64,000 bases of DNA from PALSA-693 sp963834725 (GCA_963834725.1 CAWICN010000001.1:3224001-3288000), one strand, 5' to 3'; shown: positions 22,430 through 31,317, counted from the stretch's first letter. Program-made: numbers and translations. The notes: a model not told the origin generated them from the sequence alone.

Positions 22430-24088
22430 TCAGCCGCGGTGAAGCTCGACTCGTACCGGGCCCCCGTGCGTGGTGTCCCACTGCTGGGCGCAACCAGCCG
22501 AGCAGAACCACTCGCCGCCCTCGTCGCCTCGCCGGTGGACGGCCGCCGAGGCTGGAGTGATGGTCATGCCGCACACCGGGTCGGTGGCTTGTTCGGGCAG
22601 GTAGCGGTCGGGGCCGGCCTGGAAACGGTCGGCGCAGCCGGTGCAGCAAAACCGGACGGTCCGGCCGCGGTGTACGACCTGGGCGGGGGCATCTGCCGGG
22701 GTGACGGTCATGCCGCAGACCGGATCGACGGAGCCGAGTTCCAGGTCCACTCTGCGGCCCTTCCCGTGCTCGACGCTCGGGGCCTCGTCGGGACCAACGG
22801 TGGCCGTTTGGCGGCGAGCCCGGTTGGCGACAAAACGGTAAGCGCAGTGTTCGGAGCAGAAGTAGACACGTTGGCCGTCATGGTCCACGCGGGCGGGGGC
22901 GTGGGCGGTCTCGACCTGCATCCCGCACACCGGGTCCTTGGCGTAACCAGTGCCGCCACCGAACCGTTCCCTGTTGCGATACAGCCAGTACAGGCCAGCA
23001 AAGCCGACGAGGGCGACGATGTTCAAAATGGTGGTGTAGTTCCACCGGAGGGTGTCGCCGACGACCGGGCCGGGCTGAGGAGTGGGGAGCCAGCCGAAGG
23101 CCTTGAACAAATACTCAGTGGCCAGCCCGGCGGCCGACATGACCGCCCAGAACACCACCAGCATTCGCAGCGCCATCCTCCCGCCGTACTGCTTACGGTA
23201 GATGAGCAGAAGGGGCAAGGTAATCAGGTCGGCGAAGATGAATGCCACCACCCCACCGAAGCTGATCCCACCCTTCCACAGCGCCGCGGCCAGGGGGACG
23301 TTGCCGATGGAGCACACGAAGCTGATGATGGCCACGAACGGGCCGACGACGGCGTTCTCCAGGCTGGTCCAGAACCCGTGGCCGTTTACAAACAGGTCGG
23401 ACCAGACATGGGTCGGGACCAGCACAGTGAGAAACCCGGCCACGGTGAAACCGATGACCAGCTCTTTGCGCAGCATGGTCAGATCGCTCATGCTGTAGGC
23501 GGCCGCGTCGGACCAACCAGCCCGGGTGCGTATGCGCCCCCGCCAGCCCTCTCGTTCCAGGATGGCGTCGCCGCCGCTGTGATGATGGCCGCCGGTGGCC
23601 GATTCGGCACGAGTGCGGGCTTCGACCACGGCCCGGCCTCGCAGCCACAGCCCGCCGACGGTGATCAGCAACAGGATCATGCTGATCCCGCCGATGAACT
23701 CGGCGGCCAGGAACTGCCAGCCCATGAGCACCAGCAACACGATGCCGAGCTCGATGACCAGGTTGGTGGACGCGAACATGAATACCAGGGCCGCCACGAA
23801 GTCGGCACCGCGGACAAAGATCGACCGGGCCATGGCCGTAGCCGCATAGGAGCAGCTGGAGGACACTATCCCGTACAGGGAGGCCCGGGTCACCGCCGCC
23901 GGGCGGTGATCGCCCAGATGACGTTGCATGGCGCGGCGGGACGCGAACGCCTGCACCGCCCCCGACAGGGCGAAACCGAGCACCAGGGCCCACAGCGTGG
24001 CCCAGAACATGTAGAACGCCTCGCGCAGGCCACGGCCGGTGTCGGCCCAGAATCCTGCGAAGGTCAAGGCGACCAGGTCAGCGTGCAC
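22430..24088 (-). CDS. UPF0718/ArsP-like permease fused to three YHS metal-binding domains
   Basis: A 552-residue fusion. Residues 1-~360 form an eight-to-ten-span permease of the DUF318 type (related to ArsP/YraQ), with SSSCSYAATAMARS in the core and a His-rich cytosolic loop GGHHHSGG. Three YHS-type modules follow, each starting DPVCGM and each with a second Cys pair (YFCSEHC, RFCCTGC, WFCSAGC). YHS domains are found attached to heavy-metal exporters. The likely role is export of a metal or metalloid, perhaps copper, arsenicals or related compounds; this is inferred from domains and from the CsoR-type gene upstream. The GTG start at 24088 is the best available. Confidence 0.88.
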   Translation of the reverse strand: MHADLVALTFAGFWADTGRGLREAFYMFWATLWALVLGFALSGAVQAFASRRAMQRHLGDHRPAAVTRASLYGIVSSSCSYAATAMARSIFVRGADFVAALVFMFASTNLVIELGIVLLVLMGWQFLAAEFIGGISMILLLITVGGLWLRGRAVVEARTRAESATGGHHHSGGDAILEREGWRGRIRTRAGWSDAAAYSMSDLTMLRKELVIGFTVAGFLTVLVPTHVWSDLFVNGHGFWTSLENAVVGPFVAIISFVCSIGNVPLAAALWKGGISFGGVVAFIFADLITLPLLLIYRKQYGGRMALRMLVVFWAVMSAAGLATEYLFKAFGWLPTPQPGPVVGDTLRWNYTTILNIVALVGFAGLYWLYRNRERFGGGTGYAKDPVCGMQVETAHAPARVDHDGQRVYFCSEHCAYRFVANRARRQTATVGPDEAPSVEHGKGRRVDLELGSVDPVCGMTVTPADAPAQVVHRGRTVRFCCTGCADRFQAGPDRYLPEQATDPVCGMTITPASAAVHRRGDEGGEWFCSAGCAQQWDTTHGGPVRVELHRG

Positions 24089-24178
24089 CAGTCGGCCTTC
24101 TGCGCAAACGAACCAGGACGGCCACCTCCCGAACCGTCTGGATCAGTCGTCCGAACGGCCCATCGAGCGGACCGGGTC

Positions 24179-24304
24179 GCCGTCAGCACACACGTAACCG
24201 ACGTCGGCACACTCGTTGCGGACGCCGGCACACGCTTTGCAGACGCCGGCACACGCGTCGCGGACCTCAGTACGTCCCTCGCAGACGTCAGCACGCGCAA
24301 CGCA
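24179..24304. repeat. 21-bp degenerate tandem repeat between repressor and permease (6 units)
   Basis: Six 21-bp units of the type gacgccggcacacgctttgca run from 24179 to 24304 in the gap between the CsoR-type gene and the permease gene. They are not clearly coding. They lie in what should be the 5' untranslated or spacer region of the permease mRNA. Confidence 0.85.
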
Positions 24305-24327
24305 GAGCAGACCCGCGCCGGTGACCG

Positions 24328-24609
24328 TCACGAGCGCACCAGCCTTTCGATCGCGGCCCGGGCCTCCGCGATCTTTTCGTCCCCTTCGGGGCCACCGGAC
24401 GCCACGGCGTCGTGCACGCAGTGGGACAGGTGCTCGCCGAGCAGCTCCAGTGCAACCGCCTCCAGAGCCCGGGTGGCGGCCGAGACCTGGGTGAGCACGT
24501 CGATGCAGTAGGTGTCGGACTCGACCATGCGGCTGATCCCCCGCACCTGGCCCTCGACGCGCCGCAGCCGCTTCAGCACCGCGTCCTTGTTGTCGCTGTA
24601 GCCGACCAT
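24328..24609 (-). CDS. csoR: CsoR/RcnR-family metal-sensing repressor
   Basis: A 93-residue all-helical DUF156 repressor. The Cu(I) ligand triad is present: Cys35 (DTYCIDV), His60 (GEHLSHC) and Cys64. The conserved basic start KDAVLKRLRRVEGQVRGI is intact. Loss of DNA binding on Cu(I) uptake is established for this family. A matching operator lies just upstream at 24640-24656, so it is expected to repress its own gene and probably the permease-YHS gene downstream on the same strand. The Cys-His-Cys set favours copper sensing over nickel or other inducers. Confidence 0.92.
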   Translation of the reverse strand: MVGYSDNKDAVLKRLRRVEGQVRGISRMVESDTYCIDVLTQVSAATRALEAVALELLGEHLSHCVHDAVASGGPEGDEKIAEARAAIERLVRS

Positions 24610-24639
24610 TGTGACCTCCCACGCCTACATGGGAACACT

Positions 24640-24656
24640 ATACCCCACCGGGGTAT
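24640..24656. promoter_or_regulatory. CsoR-type operator ATACCCC-N3-GGGGTAT
   Basis: A perfect 7-bp inverted repeat (ATACCCC / GGGGTAT) with a 3-base centre lies 31 bases upstream of the CsoR start. CsoR operators have exactly this TACCCC...GGGGTA form, so autoregulation is strongly suggested. Confidence 0.85.
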
Positions 24657-24692
24657 TCCGACCGCCCCGTATCGCCACATGCTGAGCTGTAA

Positions 24693-24887
24693 TGCCGGCA
24701 GTGGGCGCAGGCCGGTCACCGCTCCCCCGAGCAGTGGCTGGCCCAGGTGTCGGGAACCAGCCCGGGGGCGGCCCGGACCACACTGGCCGTGGCGGAGCAG
24801 ATGGACGCCCAGCCCGAGTTGGCCCGGGCCGGCCAGGCCGGTCAATGGACCCTCCACGGCACGGTCAAGGGAACAGGTCCGACCTGA
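24693..24887 (+). pseudogene. Fragment of a DUF222 (13E12-type) HNH endonuclease-like protein
   Basis: An open stretch of 64 codons after a TAA stop reads AGHRSPEQWLAQVSGTSPGA followed by ARTTLAVAEQMDAQPELARA. This is the conserved N-terminal helical region of DUF222 proteins (the family that carries C-terminal HNH nucleases and makes up the mycobacterial 13E12 repeats). It has no start codon or C-terminal part and stops at 24887, so it is a remnant. Confidence 0.6.
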
Positions 24888-24938
24888 TAGCTGCAGTCGT
24901 ACCCGCAAGGCGGGCGTTCTATGCCCTCGCCGGGGGGC

Positions 24939-25066
24939 CTGAGTGCTTCAGATCTCAACTACTACGTTGATGATCTTGGTCTTGAAGACATGCGGACGAA
25001 CAGGCCGTAGCGGCCTATCGGCGGAGCTTTGAGATCATCAACGTAGTTGAGATTCGAAGTACTGAG
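24939..25066. repeat. Imperfect inverted-repeat element with nested hairpin
   Basis: The left arm (24939-24976, beginning CTGAG and containing CTCAACTAC and GTTGATGATC) and the right arm (25032-25066, beginning AGATCATCAACGTAG and ending CTGAG) are near-perfect inverted copies that differ mainly by a three-base insertion. Between them is a perfect 6-bp stem AGGCCG-TAG-CGGCCT (25002-25016). A third, single copy of the arm occurs at 39966-39999. It could be a MITE-like or REP-like element, or a structured RNA. Confidence 0.8.
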
Positions 25067-25227
25067 CCGTCTTCCGACTGGTCAGGGCGCTAATGAACGG
25101 GTGAGCGCACCGGGCTCGCAGGGACGAAGGGGGCCGGCTCGGCGATCAACGGGATAGCCGTTTCTGGCCCCTGCACGGAGGGTAGGTAGTGGTAGCACGA
25201 TAGGTGCAATGTCGGAATGGAGGACGG

Positions 25228-25353
25228 ATGAGCGATCTAGGTGATCAGGCGGAGAAGGATCTGGAGAACGATCCTCAGTTGAAGCAGGACGCCGAAAAGG
25301 AAGCGGAAAAGGAAGGGCAGGACGTCGAACAGGACCTCAAAAAGGATCTGTGA
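25228..25353 (+). CDS. Small highly charged protein (41 aa)
   Basis: A good ribosome-binding site (GGAGG) stands four bases before ATG 25228. The frame encodes 41 residues made almost only of Asp, Glu, Lys, Gln and Leu (MSDLGDQAEKDLENDP start, QDLKKDL end). It would form a single amphipathic helix. The start resembles small MT0933-type antitoxin-like or stress proteins, but the similarity is too short to assign a role. No partner toxin is visible next to it. Confidence 0.6.
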   Translation: MSDLGDQAEKDLENDPQLKQDAEKEAEKEGQDVEQDLKKDL

Positions 25354-25405
25354 CGACCCGGAAGGGCAGGACGTCGGCGACCAGGGGCGGGACACCACCA
25401 TGTAA

Positions 25406-26338
25406 TCAGCGCGGCCGCGACCGTCGCCGCCTGGTCACCGCCGCCCGTTTGCTCGGCTTGCCCAATTCTCTGGGCGCGGCCACGGTGATCGCTCCGGGAT
25501 CGACGAGCGCGTGGAGTCGCCGGGTGGCGTGCCGCGTCCCGCCATCGAGCTCGTAGGGGAGGGGACGGCCGAGTTTGACGTCGACCTGCCGGCCTCGTGT
25601 CCGGCACACGAGCTTGGACCGTTCCGCCTTGCCCAGCAGGTGGGTCAGGACCTTGGCCCATTGGATCGGGCCGCGGGCGGTCACCACACCGATCTCGAGG
25701 AGTCCGTCGTCGGGACGGGCGTCCGGGAAGGCCGTCAGACCGCCGGTCAGGGTGCCCATGTTGCCGAGGAGCAGGCAGCTGGCCTCGGCTTTAAACCAGT
25801 TCGCGCCATCGACCTGAATTGACATGTTGACGGGTTCGACAGCGGTAGCCCGGGTACCGGTCCACACGTAGGCCAGCCGCCCGAAGCGATCTTTCAGCCC
25901 ACGCCGGGCACCTTTCATCATGATGGCGTCAAAGCCCGCACCGGCCATGACTGCAAACCGCTCGCCGTTGATCACGCCCAGGTCGAGAGTCCGACGACGG
26001 CCCTCGAGGGCGATGTCGAGGGCCGCAGGGAGGTCGGTCGGGATCCCGAGGTTGGTGGCCAGAAGGTTGGCAGTGCCGGCCGGGATGACGCCGACCGTGA
26101 CGGCGGACCCCGCCAGAGCGTCGATCGATCGCTGGATGGTCCCGTCGCCGCCCCAGAGAAGAAGAAGATCGGCGCCGTCCTTGACCGCCTGTTTGGCCGC
26201 GTCGGGCGCCCTCCGGCTCTTCTGCACCTCGTACCAGATGGGATCGTCGATACCCCGGTCGGCAAGGAGGCGCCGGAGCTCGGGAAGCCCGCCTCCGATG
26301 GACTTCTTCCGGTGGGCAATGACAGCGACGCAGGTCAT
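25406..26338 (-). CDS. Diacylglycerol kinase-like lipid kinase (DAGK catalytic domain)
   Basis: A 310-residue protein of the YegS/DgkB type. The nucleotide-binding loop LLLLWGGDGTIQRS and the following GVIPAGTANLLATNLGIP are diagnostic. The C-terminal domain (GLLEIGVVTARG) is also typical. It would phosphorylate a lipid such as diacylglycerol or a related alcohol at the membrane face. ATG 26338 gives a family-like N-terminus (TCVAVIAHRKKS); longer starts add a basic tail without similarity. The C-terminus ends with a short Arg-rich tail. Confidence 0.9.
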   Translation of the reverse strand: MTCVAVIAHRKKSIGGGLPELRRLLADRGIDDPIWYEVQKSRRAPDAAKQAVKDGADLLLLWGGDGTIQRSIDALAGSAVTVGVIPAGTANLLATNLGIPTDLPAALDIALEGRRRTLDLGVINGERFAVMAGAGFDAIMMKGARRGLKDRFGRLAYVWTGTRATAVEPVNMSIQVDGANWFKAEASCLLLGNMGTLTGGLTAFPDARPDDGLLEIGVVTARGPIQWAKVLTHLLGKAERSKLVCRTRGRQVDVKLGRPLPYELDGGTRHATRRLHALVDPGAITVAAPRELGKPSKRAAVTRRRRSRPR

Positions 26339-26679
26339 GCGAGGCCTGCGACGTCGTCGGGGGGTCGGGAGGGCCTGGCAGGTTCGGGCCGCCCGGCGAT
26401 GCGGCGCCGTCGCCCCGGCGACCCCGTTACGCGGCCACGGCCGCCACCGCCTCGAGATGCTGTGAGGGATGTGGACACCGGTCCCCTTCTCGTCTGGCAG
26501 CTGCACGGAATCAGCCGCTCACCAGGACATATACCCATACAGAGCACTGACGAAGCACGGGAGCCCACACGGAGCCGCACGAATGAGGGCCGGGTGGCGG
26601 CCCGGCGTAGGGGCATGGGCTGCGCAGTAGTTGGGTACAAGTTGATTCAGGACTGCTGCCCACCGACCCGGAAGGATCC

Positions 26680-27504
26680 ATGATGGCCACGTACAGGTTG
26701 AGCAGGACCTCCGCTGCCGAGCGGGACGTGCTCACTCTCGCTGCCCGGTTGGGGCTGACGGCGCGGGCGCTCATCTACCTTCTGATCGGTGTGCTCTCGA
26801 TACTCGTCGCGGTTGGTCACAGCACGGCGGAAACCGACCAGTGGGGCGCCATGGAGCAGCTCAACCGGGGCACCCTGGGACACTTGCTGCTCTGGGTGGT
26901 CGCGTTGGGGTTGGCCGGTTATTCCCTTTGGCGATTCAGTGAAGCGGCCTTCGGCGTGGTGGGTGAGGGCGAGAAGGCCGGTCCCCGCCTGAAGTCGGGT
27001 GTCCGCGGTTGCATTTACGCGGTGATCGCCTTCATGGCCTTCCAGATCGTCACCGGTGGAGGGAGCCGCAGTCAGGCCGGACGGCAGGTCACCCTGACGT
27101 CGCAGGTGATGCGCCACGCCGGCGGGCGGGTCGTGGTGGGGCTGGTGGGCGCGGCCGTCGTCGTGGTCGGGGCCACGCTCGTGTACGAGGGTGCGACCCG
27201 CAAGTTCGAGAAGTACTTGGACCTTTCGCGGGCGTCGGAGGCGACCCGGCGCATCGTCGAGGTCATGGGTGTCGTCGGCACAGTGGCCCGCGGCGCCGTG
27301 TTCGCCCTGGCCGGCATCTTCGTGGTCCAGGCGGCCTGGGACTACCAACCGAAGAAGGCGGCCGGGCTGGATGGGGCATTACGTTCGTTGCGTGATAATC
27401 CCGCAGGGCCCTATCTGCTCGGAGTGGCCGCGCTCGGCCTCGTCGCCTTCGGGCTGTACGGCTTCGCCGAGGCCCGTTGGCGGCGCACCCGACCGACCGG
27501 TTGA
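26680..27504 (+). CDS. DUF1206 membrane protein
   Basis: A 274-residue protein with six membrane spans arranged as three repeated two-span units, each starting with a basic helix (LGLTARALIYLLIG, GVRGCIYAVIAFM, GTVARGAVFALAG). This is the DUF1206 pattern, of unknown function. GGAAGG precedes ATG 26680 and a second ATG follows immediately. The gene is followed after 42 bases by the phosphoesterase gene, so they may be co-transcribed. Confidence 0.88.
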   Translation: MMATYRLSRTSAAERDVLTLAARLGLTARALIYLLIGVLSILVAVGHSTAETDQWGAMEQLNRGTLGHLLLWVVALGLAGYSLWRFSEAAFGVVGEGEKAGPRLKSGVRGCIYAVIAFMAFQIVTGGGSRSQAGRQVTLTSQVMRHAGGRVVVGLVGAAVVVVGATLVYEGATRKFEKYLDLSRASEATRRIVEVMGVVGTVARGAVFALAGIFVVQAAWDYQPKKAAGLDGALRSLRDNPAGPYLLGVAALGLVAFGLYGFAEARWRRTRPTG

Positions 27505-27546
27505 CCCGGTCCGATCGGTGCGGTCCGACGGTCAACGGGAGGGCTG

Positions 27547-29031
27547 ATGCAGGAATCCTTGGACCGCTGGTCGAGCCGGCGACGACTTCGCCACCGTCGC
27601 GACCAGCCGGACGACCGTCCCGATAGCTCTCGCTCGGCCGGAGCCGACCTGGTGCCGCAGATCCGTCATGTCGTGATCCTCATGATGGAGAACCACTCCT
27701 TCGACAACTATCTCGGAACCCTGGGTCATGGTGACGGGCTGCCGGACTCGCCGCCGGGTAATCGGTCCTCGTCCGGCCGTGTCGTCACCCCGTTCCGGCT
27801 GTCGAGCCCCCGGCAGCCCGAAGGCGTGCCCTCGCAAAGCTGGGAGGCGAGCCACCTGCAGTTCGGCGACGGGACCAACGACGGGTTCGTCTCAGCCATC
27901 GAGAAGCTCTCCCCCGACGCTGACTTCGCCCTCGGCATGGGGTACTGGACCGAGGAAGATCTGCCGTTCTACGCCGGCCTGGCTCGCACCTTTCCTCTGG
28001 CGGACCGGTGGTTCGCTTCGTGTCTCGGCCCAACCTTTCCCAACCGTCGCTTTCTCATGGCGGGCACGGCCAACGGGCTCATGGACGACGAGATCGCTGG
28101 TGTCATCGACTATCCCGCGACCGGCACGATCTTCGATCTGCTCAATCGCCACGGCATCGCGTGGGCCAACTACCACCACGTCCCTCACCGCCATCTCTAC
28201 AGCCGCCGGATCGGTGGCGCAGGTTCTCTCCACCTGAGCCGTCGCGGCCGGCTGCTCACCCGCCATCTGTTGCCGCGCCTGGCCCGGCAGGTCCGCGGCG
28301 AGATCCAGTTCACCAGCAATCTGTACGCCCTGGGCCTGCGCCGGTCGATCCGACACCTTCGCAACATCGAACAATTCTTCGACGACGCGGGAGAGGGGAC
28401 TTTGCCTGCCGTCAGCATCGTCGACCCGGACTTCCAGAACTGTTCCGAGGAGAACCCCCAGGACATCAAGGCCGGGGAGGGCTTCGCGGCGGCGGTGATC
28501 AACGCCGTCATGCACGGCACGGGCTGGCCCCACACCTTGCTGATCTGGCTCTACGACGAGCACGGTGGCTACTACGACCATGTTCCGCCCCCACCCGCGG
28601 TGGAACCCGACGAGGTCCTGCCTCACAGTCTCGCCGAATCACCGGCGGCTCTTCATTGGCTCTGGCGTCATTCGACCCCGGGGAAGAGGTCAGGCCGGCC
28701 GACGGCCTCTGGGGCCAGGGCGGGGACCAGTGCCGCCGGGAGCGAGGTCCCGGGCCCCTGCCAGGAGGCACCTCACGGTCGGTACGACCGTTACGGTTTT
28801 CGCGTACCGGCCGCCCTCGTGTCGCCATACGCCAAGCCCGGCTTCGTGTCCTCGACGGTCTACGACCACACTTCGGTGCTGAAGCTGATCGAGGAGAAAT
28901 GGAACCTCCCATCACTCACCCGCCGGGACGCGGCCGCGACTGCCCCCTGGGACATGATCGACCTGGACGCCCCGCCCGCGTTCCTCGATCCCCCGGATCT
29001 ACCTGCCCCCGCTCGATCCTGGCTCCGCTGA
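27547..29031 (+). CDS. Phosphoesterase family protein (phospholipase C/acid phosphatase type)
   Basis: A 494-residue member of the alkaline-phosphatase-superfamily phosphoesterases (non-hemolytic phospholipase C/AcpA group). The metal- and nucleophile-containing motif MMENHSFDNYLG is at residues ~46-57, and the central block DLPFYAGLARTFPLADRWF with PTFPNRRFL is typical. EHGGYYDHVPPPP near residue 340 supplies further metal ligands, and KPGFVSSTVYDHTSVLKLIE near the end is the last family block. I see no signal peptide or Tat motif, which is unusual because most relatives are exported; the N-terminal 40 residues are Arg-rich. Substrate is unknown. GGAGG precedes the ATG. Confidence 0.9.
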   Translation: MQESLDRWSSRRRLRHRRDQPDDRPDSSRSAGADLVPQIRHVVILMMENHSFDNYLGTLGHGDGLPDSPPGNRSSSGRVVTPFRLSSPRQPEGVPSQSWEASHLQFGDGTNDGFVSAIEKLSPDADFALGMGYWTEEDLPFYAGLARTFPLADRWFASCLGPTFPNRRFLMAGTANGLMDDEIAGVIDYPATGTIFDLLNRHGIAWANYHHVPHRHLYSRRIGGAGSLHLSRRGRLLTRHLLPRLARQVRGEIQFTSNLYALGLRRSIRHLRNIEQFFDDAGEGTLPAVSIVDPDFQNCSEENPQDIKAGEGFAAAVINAVMHGTGWPHTLLIWLYDEHGGYYDHVPPPPAVEPDEVLPHSLAESPAALHWLWRHSTPGKRSGRPTASGARAGTSAAGSEVPGPCQEAPHGRYDRYGFRVPAALVSPYAKPGFVSSTVYDHTSVLKLIEEKWNLPSLTRRDAAATAPWDMIDLDAPPAFLDPPDLPAPARSWLR

Positions 29032-29050
29032 ATCCCGGTGTCCCTGTCAG

Positions 29051-29716
29051 CTAATCCTCGAAGGCGCAAAACTCGTTGCCTTCGGGATCGGCGAGTACGT
29101 GCCAGCCGATCTCGTCGTGTCTGGCGCGGACCAAGGTGGCGCCGACGTCGAGTAGCCGCTGCACGTCGGCGACGGTTACGTCCCAATGGATGCGGTTCTT
29201 GACCGTCTTGGGCTCGGGCACCTTGGTGAAGTCCATGGTGAGAATGGGCATCCCGGCGATCTTCTCAATGGTGGCCCAGTCTTCGGAGTTGACCTCTACG
29301 GGCGCGTCGTAGACGCGGCCCCACCAGGCGGCGATCGCGGCCGGGTCGGCGGAGTCGACGACCAGCCCGTGCATCCGGTCGGTGGGTACCTCGCCTCGCA
29401 GGAACGCGCAGAACTGGGTCCCCTCAGGGTCGGCCATGACCGTCCATCGCTCGTAGGGCTGGACGATGGTGGCGCCCAGCTGCTGGAGCTCGGCCACACT
29501 GGTCGCGTAGATATCGAAGTGCACCCGGTTCTTGATGGTCAACGGTTCCGGCACCCGGTTGATCCAGACGGTGTGCTGCGACGTAGCCCCGCAGAGCGAG
29601 CCGTCCCCGTTGCCCTTCGCGAGCCACTCCCGCGCCAACACCTGTCCCCAAAACGCGCCCAGCAGGGACGCGTCAACGGCGTCCAGGACGAGGTCCTTGA
29701 ACTGTGCGATGGCCAT
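29051..29716 (-). CDS. Two-domain VOC (glyoxalase-like) protein
   Basis: A 221-residue protein made of two vicinal-oxygen-chelate half-domains of about 110 residues. The two halves are recognisably repeats of each other: FDIYATSVAELQQLGATIV matches WDVTVADVQRLLDVGATLV, and DPEGTQFCAF matches DPEGNEFCAF. Such proteins include glyoxalases, dioxygenases and resistance proteins. No metal-binding set specific to one subgroup is obvious. The ATG at 29716 gives the family-like start. Confidence 0.88.
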   Translation of the reverse strand: MAIAQFKDLVLDAVDASLLGAFWGQVLAREWLAKGNGDGSLCGATSQHTVWINRVPEPLTIKNRVHFDIYATSVAELQQLGATIVQPYERWTVMADPEGTQFCAFLRGEVPTDRMHGLVVDSADPAAIAAWWGRVYDAPVEVNSEDWATIEKIAGMPILTMDFTKVPEPKTVKNRIHWDVTVADVQRLLDVGATLVRARHDEIGWHVLADPEGNEFCAFED

Positions 29717-29836
29717 CCCGGCAGCGTAGCCATCGTCACCGTCAGCCCCGATTACTCGGATAGGTGCGGACGACGGCCCCACGACAAGCAGTCGATCCGC
29801 GCACCAACACCACCAATCACCCTCCAACACCGGCCG

Positions 29837-30562
29837 TCAAGCCCTCGCAAACGCACGGAGACTGGCCACGCAGCGGCCGCGAGCGGGCATGCGCGAGGGT
29901 AGACTAGTTAAGCCATCCGGCGTGCCGATCTCTTCGGGGACGCTGATGAGTACTCGCCCGTTTGAGATGGTGCCCGCGTCGCCGTCGAATTCAAAGGCGA
30001 AAACGACACGAGGGCCGCTATCGACCAGATACATGGTGACGCCATCGGGACTCCAGCCCAAACCGTTGGAGATGGTCAGGTCGCTGACCATCTTCTCGAT
30101 GCGGCCGCCTGCGTCCAGCCGGTAGAGCGACCCGCCTCCAGTTCGAAAGTCGTCTGCAAGAGAACCGGCCCAGAATCGGCCCTGCGGATCACACGCGCCG
30201 TCATTCATGCGCCTGCCGGGCGGCGCGACCTCGGCGAATGGACGTAACGAACCGACCGGGTTCAGGTGAAGGAAGCCCCGGCCCGCGGCCACCAGCCAGC
30301 CATCATCGCCGTAAATCGGTGCAACGGCTCCTGCCGTACCGGGCACCCAGTACTCACGAACCAAGCTGAGACTGCCGTCGTCGGCTACGCGGCCGCGATA
30401 GATCCGACCGGCGAGGATATCCACTCCCAATAGTTCGCTGCGCGGCGCGTCCCAGCGAAGCCCTTCCCCCAAAAGAGTCTGATCGACGGTGGAGACAATG
30501 GCGAGCAGATTCCCGTCGATGGGAAGGACGGCCGCGTTCCCCATAACCGTGTTGGTAGCCAC
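29837..30562 (-). pseudogene. SMP-30/gluconolactonase family protein, C-terminally truncated
   Basis: The first ~215 residues follow the SMP-30/lactonase beta-propeller pattern: LLGEGLRWD, MNDGACDPQGRFWAGSL, SLYRLD, TISNGLGWSPDGVTMYLVDS and FEFDGDAGTISNGRVL. After GTPDGLT the family pattern stops, and 25 unrelated residues lead to a stop codon. Relatives continue for about 80-90 residues with the remaining propeller blades, so the 3' part has been lost by deletion or rearrangement. The product is probably non-functional. Starts at GTG 30562. Confidence 0.75.
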
Positions 30563-30819
30563 GTGTTGCCGGAGACCACCTGGCGGGATGAGGCCGGGAT
30601 GACCACCATGTCATGTGAACAAACGTCCGATCCCCGTTGCGACGTTTCGTTGGGAACGGCTTACCTCTCGTCCTGGAGGCGGTGGCGGTTCCCACCTCCT
30701 ACGCGGCGCGGTCCCTCTACCAGAGCTCCATATCGTGTTCTCGCCGAGATGCTCGCTTTCCATCCGGCGGCTGAAAGCCACTGACCGGCGGCGACTGAGC
30801 GCGAGAGGCGGGTGACCCC

Positions 30820-31101
30820 ATGAGCATTGCCGCGACGGAAGGGATACGGGGCCAGAATCTCAGAGTGGTCACTATCTACTGGCGTCCCGGGTGCGTCTTC
30901 TGCCAACGGCTGCGGCTGGCGCTCCGGTTTAGCCGCCTGCCCGCGCAGTGGATCAACATCTGGGACAATCCCGATGCCGCTGCCTTCGTGCGCTCGGTCG
31001 CCAACGGAAATGAAACGGTCCCGACTGTGGTCATCGACGGCGAGGCCTTCGTCAATCCACCGCCCCGGCAGGTTGTTGCAGCCGCCCGTCGCCTCCGCTG
31101 A
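30820..31101 (+). CDS. Glutaredoxin-like protein (mycoredoxin type)
   Basis: A 93-residue thioredoxin-fold protein with a CVFC redox motif in IYWRPGCVFCQRLRLAL and the cis-Pro segment ETVPTVVIDGEAFVNP. The length and the sequence after the motif resemble actinobacterial mycoredoxin-1, which reduces mycothiol mixed disulfides. The Val-Phe between the cysteines differs from the more usual Gly-Tyr. It is cytosolic and stands alone. Confidence 0.88.
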   Translation: MSIAATEGIRGQNLRVVTIYWRPGCVFCQRLRLALRFSRLPAQWINIWDNPDAAAFVRSVANGNETVPTVVIDGEAFVNPPPRQVVAAARRLR

Positions 31102-31317
31102 GGGATCCACACCTGCCTTCGCGACCTCTTGCCCCGGCGAAGAGTTGCCGAAGGGTCTCACGGCCGGCGGTCATCAACCCAGGAAGTTCCCTAAGACGGC
31201 GTGGTGGGCGGTGTCGCTCGGATCTGCTCGGGCCGGCGGGCGCGTCTCGGCCTGCCGGGCGCGGGCTTTGCGTCAGGCGCCCGTCACCACGATTGGCTAC
31301 GATTGACGCGGCGACTA

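Noticed and set aside
22226..24511. 761-codon plus-strand frame over the permease and CsoR genes
   Set aside because: It is antisense to two clear families, and its sequence is low-complexity without recognisable motifs.
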